From Megachile rotundata (Eukaryota > Arthropoda > Insecta > Hymenoptera > Megachilidae): DNA of 64,000 nucleotides. The stretch covers positions 62,001 through 126,000 of the forward strand of contig NW_027473470.1 of the NCBI RefSeq assembly GCF_050947335.1, given 5' to 3'. The position numbers and the translations under genes are program-made. Positions 11,796-26,397 of this stretch are shown in pieces (the first letter of the stretch is position 1; each line of letters begins with the position of its first letter). Below the pieces are notes generated by a model. The model made no database searches. It saw nothing but the letters and a program-made list of their open reading frames with translations, and had not been told where the DNA came from.

Positions 11796-12791
11796 GTAAT
11801 AAGTATAGTAATTGTCGTTCTATCGATCATATAAGCATAATATGGCTAATAATATGAGTTAGATTGATAGCAATAAGAGTAATGAGTATAGTAATTGTCG
11901 TTCTATCGATCATATAAGCATAATATGGCTAATAATATGAGTTAGATTGATAATAATAAGAGTAAAAAGTATAGTAATTGTCGTTCTATCGATCATATCT
12001 GCATAATATGGTTAATAATATGAGGTGGATTGATAACAGTGAGTGTAGTAAGTATAGTAATTGTCGTTCTATCGATCATATAAGCACAATATGGCTAATA
12101 ATATGAGTTCCATTGATAATAATAAGAGTAATAAGTATAGTAATTGTCGTTCTATCGATCATATAAGCATAATATGGCTAATAATATGAGTTAGATTGAT
12201 AATAATAAGAGTAAAAAGTATAGTAATTGTCGTTCTATCGATCATATCTGCATAATATGGCTAATAATATGAGTTAGATTGATAGCAGTGAGTGTAATAA
12301 GTATAGTAATTGTCGTTCTATCGATCATATAAGCATAATATGGCTAATAATATGAGTTAGTTTGATAATAATAAGAGAAATAAGTATAGTAATTGTCGTT
12401 CTATCGATCATATAAGCATAATATGGCTAATAATATGAGTTAGATTGATAGCAATAAGAGTAATGAGTATAGTAATTGTCGTTCTATCGATCATATCTGC
12501 ATAATATGATTAATAATATGAGTTAGATTGATAATAATAAGAGTAATAAGTATAGTAATTGTCGCTCTATCGATCATATCTGCATACCATGGCTAATAAG
12601 ATGAGTTCCATTGATAATAATAAGAGTAATAAGTGTAGTAATTGTCGTTCTATCGATCATACCTGCATAACATGGTTAATAATATGAGTTAGATTGATAA
12701 TAATAAGAGTAATAAGTATAGTAATTATCATTCTACCGATCATATAAACATAATATGGCTAATAATATGAGTTAGATTGATAGCAGTGAGT
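11796..12791 (+). repeat. Module Z, 12-monomer version (996 bp)
   Basis: Inserted, relative to subfamily B, between the TTATCATTCTACC monomer and the CGGTCATATAACC monomer. Diagnostic monomers: tail GATAGCAATAAGAG (twice), GTAAAAAGTATAG (twice), GAGGTGGATTG, GTGTAGTAAG with CACAATATGG, and GAGTTAGTTTGATAAT. It ends with a second CCATGG / CATACCTGC / TTATCATTCTACC set, so flanking homology exists for its gain or loss. It is two monomers shorter than the Z copies at 20507 and 41081. Confidence 0.85.
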
Positions 12792-15530
12792 GTAATAAGT
12801 ATAGTAATTGTCGTTCTATCGGTCATATAACCATAATATGGCTAATAATATGAGTTAGATTGATAACAGTGAGTGTAATAAGTATAGTAATTGTCGTTCT
12901 ATCGATCATATAAGCATAATATGGCGAATAATATGAGGTAGATTGATAAAAATAAGAGTAATGAGTATAGTAATTGTAGTTCTATCGATCATATCTGCAT
13001 AATATGATTAATAATATGAGTTAGATTGATAATAATAAGAGTAATAAGTATAGTAATTGTCGTTCTATCGATCATATCTGCATACCATGGCTAATAATAT
13101 GAGTTCCATTGATAATAATAAGAGTAATAAGTGTAGTAATTGTCGTTCTATCGATCATACCTGCATAACATGGTTAATAATATGAGTTAGATTGATAATA
13201 GTGAGTGTAATAAGTATAGTAATTGTCGTTCTATCGATCATATAAGCATAATATGGCTAATAGTATGAGTTAGATTGATAGCAGTGAGTGTAATATGTAT
13301 TGTAATTGGCGTTCTATCGATCATATAAGCATAATATGGCTAATAATATGAGTTAGATTGATAATAGTGAGTGTAATAAGTATAGTAATTGTCGTTCTAT
13401 CGGTCATATAACCATAATATGGCTAATAATATGAGTTAGATTGATAATAGTGAGTGTAATAAGTATAGTAATTGTCGTTATTTCGATCATATAAGCATAA
13501 TATGGCTAATAATATGAGTTAGATTGATAATAATAAGAGTAATGAGTATAGTAATTGTCGCTCTATCGATCATATCTGCATAATATGGTTAATAATATGA
13601 ATTAGATTGATAATAATAAGAATAATAAGTATAGTAATTATCATTCTACCGATCATATAAACATAATATGGTTAATAATATGAGTTAGATTGATAGCAGT
13701 AAGTGTAATAAGTATAGTAATTGTCGTTCTATCGATCATATAAGCATAATATGGCTAATAATATGAGTTAGATTGATAATAATAAGAGAAATAAGTATAG
13801 TAATTGTCGTTCTATCGATCATATAAGCATAATATGGCTAATAATATGAGTTAGATTGATAATAATAAGAGTAATGAGTATAGTAATTGTCGTTCTATCG
13901 ATCATATAAGCATAATATGGCTAATAATATGAGTTAGATTGATAATAATAAGAGTAATGAGTATAGTAATTGTCGTTCTATCGATCATATAAGCATAACA
14001 TGGCTAATAATATGAGTTCCATTGATAATAATAAGAGTAATAAGTATAGTAATTGTCGGTCTATCGATCATATCTGCATAACATGGTTAATAATATGAGT
14101 TAGATTGATAATAGTGAGTGTAATAAGTATAGTAATTGTCGTTCTATCGATCATATAAGCATAATATGGCTAATAATATGAGTTAGATTGATAACAGTGA
14201 GTGTAATAAGTATAGTAATTGTCGTTCTATCGATCATATAAGCATAATGTGGCGAATAGTATGAGGTAGATTGATAAAAATAAGAGTAATGAGTATAGTA
14301 ATTGTAGTTCTATCGATCATATCTGCATAATATGATTAACAATATGAGTTAGATTGATAATAATAAGAGTAATAAGTATAGTAATTATCATTCTACCGAT
14401 CATATAAACATAATATGGCTAATAATATGAGTTAGATTGATAGCAGTGAGTGTAATAAGTATAGTAATTGTCGTTCTATCGATCATATAAGCATAATATG
14501 GCTAATAATATGAGTTAGATTGATAACAGTGAGTGTAATAAGTATAGTAATTGTCAATCTATCGATCATATAAGCATAATATGGCGAATAATATGAGGTA
14601 GATTGATAAAAATAAGAGTAATGAGTATAGTAATTGTAGTTCTATCGATCATATCTGCATAATATGATTAATAATATGAGTTAGATTGATAATAATAAGA
14701 GTAATAAGTACAGTAATTGTCGTTCTATCGATCATATAAGCATAATATGGCTAATAATATGAGTTAGATTGATAACAGTGAGAGTAATAAGTATAGTAAT
14801 TGTCGTTCTATCGATCATATAAGCATAATATGGCTAATAATATGAGTTAGAATGTTAATAATAAGAGTAATAAGTATAGTAATTATCGTTCTATCGATCA
14901 TATCTGCATAACATGATTAATAATATGAGTTAGATTGATAATAGTGAGTGTAATAAGTATAGTAATTGTCGTACTATCGATCATATAAGCATAATATGGC
15001 TAATAATATGAGTTAGATTGATAATAATAAGAGTAATGAGTATAGTAATTGTCGTTCTATCGATCACATCTGCATAATATGGTTAATAATATGAGTTGGA
15101 TTGATAACAGTGAGTCTAATAAGTATAGTAATTGTCGTTCTATCGATCATATAAGCATAATATGGCTAATAATATGAGTTAGATTGATAGCAGTGAGTGT
15201 AATAAGTATAGTAATTGTCGTTCTATCGATCATATAAGCATAATATGGCGAATAATATGAGGTAGATTGATAATAATAAGAGAAATAAGTATAGTAATTG
15301 TCGTTCTATCGATCATATCAGCATAATATGGCTATTAATATGAGTTTGATTGATAACAGTGAGTGTAATAAGTATAGTAATTGTCGTTCTATCGATCATA
15401 TAAGCATAATATGGCGAATAATATGAGTTAGATTGATAGCAGTGAGTGTAATAAGTATAGTAATTGTCGTTCTATCGATCATATAAGCATAATATGGCTA
15501 ATAATATGAGTTAGATTGATAATAATAAGA

Positions 15531-18184
15531 GTAATGAGTGCAGTAATTGTCGCCCAACGATCATATAAGCATAACATGGTTAATAATCTCAGTTAGATTG
15601 ATAATAGTGAGTGTAATAAGTATAGTAATTGTCGTTCTATCGGTCATATAACTATAATATGGCTAATAATATGAGTTAGATTGATAATAGTGAGTGTAAT
15701 AAGTACAGTAATTGTCGTTCTATCGATCATATAAGCATAATATGGTTAATAATATGAGTTAGATTGATAACAGTGAGTGTAATAAGTATAGTAATTGTCG
15801 TTCAATCGATCATATAAGCATAATATGGCGAATAATATGAGGTAGATTGATGAAAATAAGAGAAATGAGTATAGTAATTGTAGTTCTATCGATCATATCT
15901 GCATAATATGATTAACAATATGAGTTAGATTGATAATAATAAGAGTAATAAGTATAGTAATTATCATTCTACCGATCATATAAACATAATATGGCTAATA
16001 ATATGAGTTAGATTGCGAGCAGTGAGTGTAATAAGTATAGTAATTGTCGTTCTATCGATCATATAAGCATAATATGGCTAATAATATGAGTTAGATTGAT
16101 AATAATAAGAGAAATAAGTATAGTAATTGTCGTTCTATCGATCATACAAGCATAATATGGCTAATAATATGAGTTAGATTGATAATAATAAGTGTAATAA
16201 GTATAGTAATTATCGTTCTATCGATCATATCTGCATAACATGATTAATAATATGAGTTAGATTGATAATAGTGAGTGTAATAAGTATAGTAATTGTCGTA
16301 CTATCGATCATATAAGCATAATATGGCTAATAATATGAGTTAGATTGATAATAATAAGAGTAATGAGTATAGTATTTGTCGTTCTATCGATCATATCTGC
16401 ATAATATGGTTAATAATATGAGTTGGATCGATAACAGTGAGTGTAATAAGTATAGTAATTGTCGTTCTATCGATCATATAAGCACAATATGGATAATAAT
16501 ATGAGTTATATTGATAATAATAAGAGTAATGAGTATAGTAATTTTCGTTCTATCGATCATATAAGCATAATATGGCTAATAATATGAGTTAGATTGATAA
16601 TAATAAGAGTAATGAGTGCAGTAATTGTCGCCCAACGATCATATAAGAATAACATGGTTAATAATCTCAGTTAGATTGATAATAGTGAGTGTAATAAGTA
16701 TAGTAATTGTCGTTCTATCGGTCATATCTGCATAATATGATTAATAATATGAGTTAGATTGATAATAATAAGAGTAGTAAGTATAGTAATTGTCGTTCTA
16801 TCGATCATATCTGCATACCATGGCTAATAAGATGAGTTCCATTGATAATAATAAGAGTAATAAGTGTAGTAATTGTCGTTCTATCGATCATACCTGCATA
16901 ACATGGTTAATAATATGAGTTAGATTGATAATAATAAGAGTAATAAGTATAGTAATTATCATTCTACCGATCATATAAACATAATATGGCTAATAATATG
17001 AGTTAGATTGATAGCAGTGAGTGTAATAAGTATAGTAATTGTCGTTCTATCGGTCATATAACCATAATATGGCTAATAATATGAGTTAGATTGATAACAG
17101 TGAGTGTAATAAGTATAGTAATTGTCGTTCTATCGATCATATAAGCATAATATGGCGAATAATATGAGGTAGATTGATAAAAATAAGAGTAATGAGTATA
17201 GTAATTGTAGTTCTATCGATCATATCTGCATAATATGATTAATAATATGAGTTAGATTGATAATAATAAGAGTAATAAGTATAGTAATTGTCGTTCTATC
17301 GATCATATCTGCATACCATGGCTAATAATATGAGTTCCATTGATAATAATAAGAGTAATAAGTGTAGTAATTGTCGTTCTATCGATCATACCTGCACAAC
17401 ATGGTTAATAATATGAGTTAGATTGATAATAGTGAGTGTAATAAGTATAGTAATTGTCGTTCTATCGATCATATAAGCATAATATGGCTAATAATATGAG
17501 TTAGATTGATAGCAGTGAGTGTAATATGTATAGTAATTGTCGTTCTATCGATCATATAAGCATAATATGGCTAATAATATGAGTTAGATTGATAATAGTG
17601 AGTGTAATAAGTATAGTAATTGTCGTTCTATCGATCATATAAGCATAATATGGCTAATAATATGAGTTAGATTGATAATAATAAGAGTAATGAGTATAGT
17701 AATTGTCGTTCTATCGATCACATCTGCATAATATGGTTAATAATATGAGTTGGATTGATAACAGTGAGTCTAATAAGTATAGTAATTGTCGTTCTATCGA
17801 TCATATAAGCATAATATGGCTAATAATATGAGTTAGATTGATAGCAGTGAGTGTAATAAGTATAGTAATTGTCGTTCTATCGATCATATAAGCATAATAT
17901 GGCGAATAATATGAGGTAGATTGATAATAATAAGAGAAATAAGTATAGTAATTGTCGTTCTATCGATCATATCAGCATAATATGGCTATTAATATGAGTT
18001 TGATTGATAACAGTGAGTGTAATAAGTATAGTAATTGTCGTTCTATCGATCATATAAGCATAATATGGCGAATAATATGAGTTAGATTGATAGCAGTGAG
18101 TGTAATAAGTATAGTAATTGTCGTTCTATCGATCATATAAGCATAATATGGCTAATAATATGAGTTAGATTGATAATAATAAGA
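15531..18184 (+). repeat. Short subfamily B HOR, 32 monomers (2654 bp)
   Basis: X-B (13 monomers) plus 19 monomers from C2 (16609) to the next C1. B markers: GATGAAAATAAGAG, GAGTTATATTG, AAGAATAACATGG in C2, GAGTAGTAAGTATAG before CCATGG, and CCTGCACAACATGG. Most of module Y is missing. The junction lies inside the monomer at 17604. The same 2654-bp unit recurs at 26316, 28970 and 31624. Confidence 0.92.
17604..17686 (+). repeat. Y-deletion junction monomer of the short B HOR
   Basis: The preceding monomer (GTAATATG, ending GATAATAGTGAGT) is normally followed by a CGGTCATATAACC monomer. Here the next monomer reads TTCTATCGATCATATAAGC with an AATAATAAGAG tail and is followed by the CACATCTGC monomer, which normally follows CGTACTATCG. 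So the 5' part matches the first context and the 3' part the second. The identical junction occurs at 28389 and 31043, so it formed once and was amplified. Confidence 0.85.
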
Positions 18185-19096
18185 GTAATGAGTGCAGTAA
18201 TTGTCGCCCAACGATCATATAAGCATAACATGGTTAATAATCTCAGTTAGATTGATAATAGTGAGTGTAATAAGTATAGTAATTGTCGTTCTATCGGTCA
18301 TATAACTATAATATGGCTAATAATATGAGTTAGATTGATAATAGTGAGTGTAATAAGTACAGTAATTGTCGTTCTATCGATCATATAAGCATAATATGGT
18401 TAATAATATGAGTTAGATTGATAACAGTGAGTGTAATAAGTATAGTAATTGTCGTTCAATCGATCATATAAGCATAATATGGCGAATAATATGAGGTAGA
18501 TTGATGAAAATAAGAGAAATGAGTATAGTAATTGTAGTTCTATCGATCATATCTGCATAATATGATTAACAATATGAGTTAGATTGATAATAATAAGAGT
18601 AATAAGTATAGTAATTATCATTCTACCGATCATATAAACATAATATGGCTAATAATATGAGTTAGATTGCGAGCAGTGAGTGTAATAAGTATAGTAATTG
18701 TCGTTCTATCGATCATATAAGCATAATATGGCTAATAATATGAGTTAGATTGATAATAATAAGAGAAATAAGTATAGTAATTGTCGTTCTATCGATCATA
18801 CAAGCATAATATGGCTAATAATATGAGTTAGATTGATAATAATAAGTGTAATAAGTATAGTAATTATCGTTCTATCGATCATATCTGCATAACATGATTA
18901 ATAATATGAGTTAGATTGATAATAGTGAGTGTAATAAGTATAGTAATTGTCGTACTATCGATCATATAAGCATAATATGGCTAATAATATGAGTTAGATT
19001 GATAATAATAAGAGTAATGAGTATAGTAATTGTCGTTCTATCGATCATATCTGCATAATATGGTTAATAATATGAGTTGGATCGATAACAGTGAGT

Positions 19097-20092
19097 GTAA
19101 TAAGTATAGTAATTGTCGTTCTATCGGTCATATAACTATAATATGGCTAATAATATGAGTTAGATTGATAATAGTGAGTGTAATAAGTACAGTAATTGTC
19201 GTTCTATCGATCATATAAGCATAATATGGTTAATAATATGAGTTAGATTGATAACAGTGAGTGTAATAAGTATAGTAATTGTCGTTCAATCGATCATATA
19301 AGCATAATATGGCGAATAATATGAGGTAGATTGATAAAAATAAGAGAAATGAGTATAGTAATTGTAGTTCTATCGATCATATCTGCATAATATGATTAAC
19401 AATATGAGTTAGATTGATAATAATAAGAGTAATAAGTATAGTAATTATCATTCTACCGATCATATAAACATAATATGGCTAATAATATGAGTTAGATTGC
19501 GAGCAGTGAGTGTAATAAGTATAGTAATTGTCGTTCTATCGATCATATAAGCATAATATGGCTAATAATATGAGTTAGATTGATAATAATAAGAGAAATA
19601 TGTATAGTAATTGTCGTTCTATCGATCATACAAGCATAATATGGCTAATAATATGAGTTAGATTGATAATAATAAGTGTAATAAGTATAGTAATTATCGT
19701 TCTATCGATCATATCTGCATAACATGATTAATAATATGAGTTAGATTGATAATAGTGAGTGTAATAAGTATAGTAATTGTCGTACTATCGATCATATAAG
19801 CATAATATGGCTAATAATATGAGTTAGATTGATAATAATAAGAGTAATGAGTATAGTAATTGTCGTTCTATCGATCATATCTGCATAATATGGTTAATAA
19901 TATGAGTTGGATCGATAACAGTGAGTGTAATAAGTATAGTAATTGTCGTTCTATCGATCATATAAGCACAATATGGATAATAATATGAGTTAGATTGATA
20001 ATAATAAGAGTAATGAGTATAGTAATTTTCGTTCTATCGATCATATAAGCATAATATGGCTAATAATATGAGTTAGATTGATAATAATAAGA
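19097..20092 (+). repeat. Module X-A lacking C1, fused to a B module
   Basis: The monomer TTGGATCGATAAC (X position 11, B series) is followed directly by the CGGTCATATAACT monomer (X position 2) instead of the CACAATATGGATAAT monomer. The following twelve monomers carry A markers: GATAAAAATAAGAGAAATG, AGAGAAATATG and GAGTTAGATTG after GGATAAT. The switch is exactly in register at a monomer boundary, consistent with unequal exchange between X-B and X-A. Confidence 0.88.
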
Positions 20093-20506
20093 GTAATGAG
20101 TGCAGTAATTGTCGCCCAACGATCATATAAGCATAACATGGTTAATAATCTCAGTTAGATTGATAAGAGTGAGTGTAATAAGTATAGTAATTGTCGTTCT
20201 ATCGGTCATATCTGCATAATATGATTAATAATATGAGTTAGATTGATAATAATAAGAGTAATAAGTATAGTAATTGTCGTTCTATCGATCATATCTGCAT
20301 ACCATGGCTAATAAGATGAGTTCCATTGATAATAATAAGAGTAATAAGTGTAGTAATTGTCGTTCTATCGATCATACCTGCATAACATGGTTAATAATAT
20401 GAGTTAGATTGATAATAATAAGAGTAATAAGTATAGTAATTATCATTCTACCGATCATATAAACATAATATGGCTAATAATATGAGTTAGATTGATAGCA
20501 GTGAGT

Positions 20507-21668
20507 GTAATAAGTATAGTAATTGTCGTTCTATCGATCATATAAGCATAATATGGCTAATAATATGAGTTAGATTGATAGCAATAAGAGTAATGAGTAT
20601 AGTAATTGTCGTTCTATCGATCATATAAGCATAATATGGCTAATAATATGAGTTAGATTGATAATAATAAGAGTAAAAAGTATAGTAATTGTCGTTCTAT
20701 CGATCATATCTGCATAATATGGTTAATAATATGAGGTGGATTGATAACAGTGAGTGTAGTAAGTATAGTAATTGTCGTTCTATCGATCATATAAGCACAA
20801 TATGGCTAATAATATGAGTTCCATTGATAATAATAAGAGTAATAAGTATAGTAATTGTCGTTCTATCGATCATATAAGCATAATATGGCTAATAATATGA
20901 GTTATATTGATAACAGTGAGTGTAATAAGTATAGTAATTGTCGTTCTATCGATCATATAAGCATAATATGGCGAATAATATGAGTTAGATTGATAATAAT
21001 AAGAGTCATGAGTATAGAAATTGTCGTTCTATCGATCATATAAGCATAATATGGCTAATAATATGAGTTAGATTGATAATAATAAGAGTAAAAAGTATAG
21101 TAATTGTCGTTCTATCGATCATATCTGCATAATATGGCTAATAATATGAGTTAGATTGATAGCAGTGAGTGTAATAAGTATAGTAATTGTCGTTCTATCG
21201 ATCATATAAGCATAATATGGCTAATAATATGAGTTAGTTTGATAATAATAAGAGAAATAAGTATAGTAATTGTCGTTCTATCGAGCATATAAGCATAATA
21301 TGGCTAATAATATGAGTTAGATTGATAGCAATAAGAGTAATGAGTATAGTAATTGTCGTTCTATCGATCATATCTGCATAATATGATTAATAATATGAGT
21401 TAGATTGATAATAATAAGAGTAATAAGTATAGTAATTGTCGCTCTATCGATCATATCTGCATACCATGGCTAATAAGATGAGTTCCATTGATAATAATAA
21501 GAGTAATAAGTGTAGTAATTGTCGTTCTATCGATCATACCTGCATAACATGGTTAATAATATGAGTTAGATTGATAATAATAAGAGTAATAAGTATAGTA
21601 ATTATCATTCTACCGATCATATAAACATAATATGGCTAATAATATGAGTTAGATTGATAGCAGTGAGT
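20507..21668 (+). repeat. Module Z, 14-monomer version (1162 bp)
   Basis: Same order as 11796-12791, with two extra monomers after the GAGTTCC monomer: one with GGCGAAT and one with TATAGAAATTG. These two are also present in the 1577-bp duplicated blocks on the left. Private substitutions include GAGTTATATTGATAAC near 20905, AGAGTCATGAG near 21006 and TATCGAGCAT near 21284. Confidence 0.85.
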
Positions 21669-22581
21669 GTAATAAGTATAGTAATTGTCGTTCTATCGGT
21701 CATATAACCATAATATGGCTAATAATATGAGTTAGATTGATAACAGTGAGTGTAATAAGTATAGTAATTGTCGTTCTATCGATCATATAAGCATAATATG
21801 GCGAATAATATGAGGTAGATTGATAAAAATAAGAGTAATGAGTATAGTAATTGTAGTTCTATCGATCATATCTGCATAATATGATTAATAATATGAGTTA
21901 GATTGATAATAATAAGAGTAATAAGTATAGTAATTGTCGTTCTATCGATCATATCTGCATACCATGGCTAATAATATGAGTTCCATTGATAATAATAAGA
22001 GTAATAAGTGTAGTAATTGTCGTTCTATCGATCATACCTGCATAACATGGTTAATAATATGAGTTAGATTGATAATAGTGAGTGTAATAAGTATAGTAAT
22101 TGTCGTTCTATCGATCATATAAGCATAATATGGCTAATAGTATGAGTTAGATTGATAGCAGTGAGTGTAATATGTATAGTAATTGTCGTTCTATCGATCA
22201 TATAAGCATAATATGGCTAATAATATGAGTTAGATTGATAATAGTGAGTGTAATAAGTATAGTAATTGTCGTTCTATCGGTCATATAACCATAATATGGC
22301 TAATAATATGAGTTAGATTGATAATAGTGAGTGTAATAAGTATAGTAATTGTCGTTATTTCGATCATATAAGCATAATATGGCTAATAATATGAGTTAGA
22401 TTGATAATAATAAGAGTAATGAGTATAGTAATTGTCGCTCTATCGATCATATCTGCATAATATGGTTAATAATATGAATTAGATTGATAATAATAAGAAT
22501 AATAAGTATAGTAATTATCATTCTACCGATCATATAAACATAATATGGTTAATAATATGAGTTAGATTGATAGCAGTAAGT

Positions 22582-24489
22582 GTAATAAGTATAGTAATTG
22601 TCGTTCTATCGATCATATAAGCATAATATGGCTAATAATATGAGTTAGATTGATAATAATAAGAGAAATAAGTATAGTAATTGTCGTTCTATCGATCATA
22701 TAAGCATAATATGGCTAATAATATGAGTTAGATTGATAATAATAAGAGTAATGAGTATAGTAATTGTCGTTCTATCGATCATATAAGCATAATATGGCTA
22801 ATAATATGAGTTAGATTGATAATAATAAGAGTAATGAGTATAGTAATTGTCGTTCTATCGATCATATAAGCATAACATGGCTAATAATATGAGTTCCATT
22901 GATAATAATAAGAGTAATAAGTATAGTAATTGTCGGTCTATCGATCATATCTGCATAACATGGTTAATAATATGAGTTAGATTGATAATAGTGAGTGTAA
23001 TAAGTATAGTAATTGTCGTTCTATCGATCATATAAGCATAATATGGCTAATAATATGAGTTAGATTGATAACAGTGAGTGTAATAAGTATAGTAATTGTC
23101 GTTCTATCGATCATATAAGCATAATGTGGCGAATAGTATGAGGTAGATTGATAAAAATAAGAGTAATGAGTATAGTAATTGTAGTTCTATCGATCATATC
23201 TGCATAATATGATTAACAATATGAGTTAGATTGATAATAATAAGAGTAATAAGTATAGTAATTATCATTCTACCGATCATATAAACATAATATGGCTAAT
23301 AATATGAGTTAGATTGATAGCAGTGAGTGTAATAAGTATAGTAATTGTCGTTCTATCGATCATATAAGCATAATATGGCTAATAATATGAGTTAGATTGA
23401 TAACAGTGAGTGTAATAAGTATAGTAATTGTCAATCTATCGATCATATAAGCATAATATGGCGAATAATATGAGGTAGATTGATAAAAATAAGAGTAATG
23501 AGTATAGTAATTGTAGTTCTATCGATCATATCTGCATAATATGATTAATAATATGAGTTAGATTGATAATAATAAGAGTAATAAGTACAGTAATTGTCGT
23601 TCTATCGATCATATAAGCATAATATGGCTAATAATATGAGTTAGATTGATAACAGTGAGAGTAATAAGTATAGTAATTGTCGTTCTATCGATCATATAAG
23701 CATAATATGGCTAATAATATGAGTTAGAATGTTAATAATAAGAGTAATAAGTATAGTAATTATCGTTCTATCGATCATATCTGCATAACATGATTAATAA
23801 TATGAGTTAGATTGATAATAGTGAGTGTAATAAGTATAGTAATTGTCGTACTATCGATCATATAAGCATAATATGGCTAATAATATGAGTTAGATTGATA
23901 ATAATAAGAGTAATGAGTATAGTAATTGTCGTTCTATCGATCACATCTGCATAATATGGTTAATAATATGAGTTGGATTGATAACAGTGAGTCTAATAAG
24001 TATAGTAATTGTCGTTCTATCGATCATATAAGCATAATATGGCTAATAATATGAGTTAGATTGATAGCAGTGAGTGTAATAAGTATAGTAATTGTCGTTC
24101 TATCGATCATATAAGCATAATATGGCGAATAATATGAGGTAGATTGATAATAATAAGAGAAATAAGTATAGTAATTGTCGTTCTATCGATCATATCAGCA
24201 TAATATGGCTATTAATATGAGTTTGATTGATAACAGTGAGTGTAATAAGTATAGTAATTGTCGTTCTATCGATCATATAAGCATAATATGGCGAATAATA
24301 TGAGTTAGATTGATAGCAGTGAGTGTAATAAGTATAGTAATTGTCGTTCTATCGATCATATAAGCATAATATGGCTAATAATATGAGTTAGATTGATAAT
24401 AATAAGAGTAATGAGTGCAGTAATTGTCGCCCAACGATCATATAAGCATAACATGGTTAATAATCTCAGTTAGATTGATAATAGTGAGT
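22582..24489 (+). repeat. Tandem duplication copy 1, 23 monomers (1908 bp)
   Basis: Spans late module Y through the C1 monomer at 24408. It is repeated immediately at 24490. The TCAATCTATCG marker at 23432 and 25340 fixes the spacing at 1908 bp (23 x 83 minus 1). Copy 1 starts at the monomer after the GCAGTAAGT tail. Confidence 0.92.
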
Positions 24490-26397
24490 GTAATAAGTAT
24501 AGTAATTGTCGTTCTATCGATCATATAAGCATAATATGGCTAATAATATGAGTTAGATTGATAATAATAAGAGAAATAAGTATAGTAATTGTCGTTCTAT
24601 CGATCATATAAGCATAATATGGCTAATAATATGAGTTAGATTGATAATAATAAGAGTAATGAGTATAGTAATTGTCGTTCTATCGATCATATAAGCATAA
24701 TATGGCTAATAATATGAGTTAGATTGATAATAATAAGAGTAATGAGTATAGTAATTGTCGTTCTATCGATCATATAAGCATAACATGGCTAATAATATGA
24801 GTTCCATTGATAATAATAAGAGTAATAAGTATAGTAATTGTCGGTCTATCGATCATATCTGCATAACATGGTTAATAATATGAGTTAGATTGATAATAGT
24901 GAGTGTAATAAGTATAGTAATTGTCGTTCTATCGATCATATAAGCATAATATGGCTAATAATATGAGTTAGATTGATAACAGTGAGTGTAATAAGTATAG
25001 TAATTGTCGTTCTATCGATCATATAAGCATAATGTGGCGAATAGTATGAGGTAGATTGATAAAAATAAGAGTAATGAGTATAGTAATTGTAGTTCTATCG
25101 ATCATATCTGCATAATATGATTAACAATATGAGTTAGATTGATAATAATAAGAGTAATAAGTATAGTAATTATCATTCTACCGATCATATAAACATAATA
25201 TGGCTAATAATATGAGTTAGATTGATAGCAGTGAGTGTAATAAGTATAGTAATTGTCGTTCTATCGATCATATAAGCATAATATGGCTAATAATATGAGT
25301 TAGATTGATAACAGTGAGTGTAATAAGTATAGTAATTGTCAATCTATCGATCATATAAGCATAATATGGCGAATAATATGAGGTAGATTGATAAAAATAA
25401 GAGTAATGAGTATAGTAATTGTAGTTCTATCGATCATATCTGCATAATATGATTAATAATATGAGTTAGATTGATAATAATAAGAGTAATAAGTACAGTA
25501 ATTGTCGTTCTATCGATCATATAAGCATAATATGGCTAATAATATGAGTTAGATTGATAACAGTGAGAGTAATAAGTATAGTAATTGTCGTTCTATCGAT
25601 CATATAAGCATAATATGGCTAATAATATGAGTTAGAATGTTAATAATAAGAGTAATAAGTATAGTAATTATCGTTCTATCGATCATATCTGCATAACATG
25701 ATTAATAATATGAGTTAGATTGATAATAGTGAGTGTAATAAGTATAGTAATTGTCGTACTATCGATCATATAAGCATAATATGGCTAATAATATGAGTTA
25801 GATTGATAATAATAAGAGTAATGAGTATAGTAATTGTCGTTCTATCGATCACATCTGCATAATATGGTTAATAATATGAGTTGGATTGATAACAGTGAGT
25901 CTAATAAGTATAGTAATTGTCGTTCTATCGATCATATAAGCATAATATGGCTAATAATATGAGTTAGATTGATAGCAGTGAGTGTAATAAGTATAGTAAT
26001 TGTCGTTCTATCGATCATATAAGCATAATATGGCGAATAATATGAGGTAGATTGATAATAATAAGAGAAATAAGTATAGTAATTGTCGTTCTATCGATCA
26101 TATCAGCATAATATGGCTATTAATATGAGTTTGATTGATAACAGTGAGTGTAATAAGTATAGTAATTGTCGTTCTATCGATCATATAAGCATAATATGGC
26201 GAATAATATGAGTTAGATTGATAGCAGTGAGTGTAATAAGTATAGTAATTGTCGTTCTATCGATCATATAAGCATAATATGGCTAATAATATGAGTTAGA
26301 TTGATAATAATAAGAGTAATGAGTGCAGTAATTGTCGCCCAACGATCATATAAGCATAACATGGTTAATAATCTCAGTTAGATTGATAATAGTGAGT
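24490..26397 (+). repeat. Tandem duplication copy 2, 23 monomers (1908 bp)
   Basis: Starts directly after the C1 at 24408, where a CGGTCATATAACT monomer is expected. Instead a plain monomer leading into AGAGAAATAAG is found, as at 22582. It ends with the C1 at 26316, after which the normal CGGTCATATAACT monomer follows at 26398. Both boundaries are at monomer starts. Confidence 0.92.

Larger units (their letters stand above)
10304..15530 (+). repeat. Subfamily A higher-order repeat, 63 monomers (5227 bp)
   Basis: Runs from the C1 landmark at 10304 to the next C1 at 15531, 63 x 83 minus 2, with one internal C2 at 11382. The order is module X-A (10304-11381), five linking monomers from C2, module Z (11796-12791), then module Y. 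Subfamily A markers: GATAAAAATAAGAGAAATGAG (not GATGAAAAT), AGAGAAATATGTATAG, GGATAATAATATGAGTTAGATTG, and GATAAGAGTGAG in C2. The same unit length recurs at 39091-44317, but with different internal rearrangements. Confidence 0.9.
18185..24407 (+). repeat. Composite B/A HOR interval, 75 monomers (6223 bp)
   Basis: Begins as a B unit (GATGAAAATAAG near 18503) for 11 monomers. At 19097 it jumps back to the second monomer of module X, now of subfamily A. C2 is at 20093 (with the A variant GATAAGAGTGAG), then module Z (20507-21668), then module Y to the next C1. Total 75 x 83 minus 2. Confidence 0.88.

Noticed and set aside
12792..12890. Inverted (reverse-orientation) monomers marking an array turn-around
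   Set aside because: I looked for the reverse complement of the GTATAGTAATTG and ATCGATCATA cores across the window, and every monomer is in the + orientation.
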